The notes below the pieces were generated by a model. The model had not been told where the DNA came from, did no database searches, and saw only the letters and a list, made by a program, of their open reading frames with translations. A DNA stretch of 5,691 nt from Treponema sp. (GTDB taxonomy: Bacteria > Spirochaetota > Spirochaetia > Treponematales > Breznakiellaceae), in assembly GCA_031279925.1 (NCBI GenBank), contig JAITHQ010000109.1, positions 1-5,691 of the forward strand. The letters are read 5' to 3'. Positions 5,578-5,691 of the stretch are shown piece after piece (the stretch's first letter is position 1; each line of letters starts with the position of its first letter). The translations under genes were made by a program, and so were the position numbers.

Positions 5578-5691
5578 ATGAAGTATTTAACGATAAGCGA
5601 ATTATCACTATACATAGGTGTAAGCAAGCCCACTATTTACAAATGGGTAGCAAAGAAAGCAATACCTTTTACACGGTTAAACAAACGGATA
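5578..5691 (+). CDS. Second helix-turn-helix protein, excisionase-like (runs off right edge)
   Basis: The frame begins at the ATG at 5578 and stays open for 38 codons to the edge. AAGGA (5566-5570) lies seven bases upstream. The visible sequence starts MKYLTISELSLYIGVSKPTI, then YKWVAKKAIPFTRLNKRI. It is a close fit to the HTH_17/excisionase pattern: TISELSLYIGVS, recognition helix KPTIYKWVAKKAIP, then a basic wing. It resembles the upstream HTH protein in fold but not closely in sequence, so the two are at most distant duplicates. The codons are AT-rich. It is probably in one transcript with the first HTH gene. Its full length and any extra domain cannot be seen. Confidence 0.8.
   Translation, partial: MKYLTISELSLYIGVSKPTIYKWVAKKAIPFTRLNKRI

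Overview
The window most likely comes from a spirochaete of the Treponema group, probably a mid-GC, environmental or gut lineage rather than T. denticola. This is an inference. It rests on a Tp32/MetQ-type binding protein, a large Cache-sensing chemoreceptor, a small lipoprotein with a short spirochaete-style lipobox, and moderately GC-rich coding sequence in most of the window. I could not run a database search to confirm it.

Layout from left to right. (1) The window opens inside a leftward lipoprotein gene of unknown function (1-250, partial). (2) A divergent intergenic region follows. It holds a candidate promoter for the lipoprotein and, at 495-523, a near-perfect sigma-70 promoter (TTGACA-N17-TATACT) whose predicted start point falls on or one base before the ATG of a methyl-accepting chemotaxis protein (531-2663). 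That predicts a leaderless transcript. (3) Eleven bases after the receptor lies a gene for an exported protein that I do not recognise (2675-3385), probably in the same operon. (4) A convergent gap carries a 13-bp perfect inverted repeat that can serve as a two-way terminator. (5) A leftward MetQ/NlpA-family substrate-binding protein follows (3504-4316). Its signal peptide has no lipobox cysteine, and no permease or ATPase gene is adjacent.

From about 4317 to 5328 there is no intact gene, but the stretch is not empty. 4384-4607 (minus) is a decayed N-terminal remnant of a Rpn/PD-(D/E)XK nuclease-family gene with frameshifts and a stop. Behind it is a GC-rich block of serial small hairpins (about 4657-4920). 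At about 4921 the composition switches sharply to AT-rich. The AT-rich stretch holds inverted pairs of GTCAA boxes with 13-bp spacing, a terminator-like hairpin, a 44-bp nested palindrome and a promoter with an overlapping dyad. It leads into two small consecutive genes for excisionase/MerR-like helix-turn-helix proteins (5329-5514, and 5578 to the right edge). This right-hand part reads like the edge of a mobile or prophage-like element, though no integrase is visible here.

Functionally, the left part is ordinary envelope and sensory biology: chemoreceptor, exported companion and nutrient-binding protein. The right part is accessory DNA in which older mobile or nuclease sequence has decayed and a newer AT-rich element begins. 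No clearly new multi-gene system is visible. The points most worth following are the leaderless chemoreceptor promoter, the receptor plus exported-protein pair, the Rpn relic with its hairpin-rich leader, and the tandem HTH module with its palindromic upstream region.
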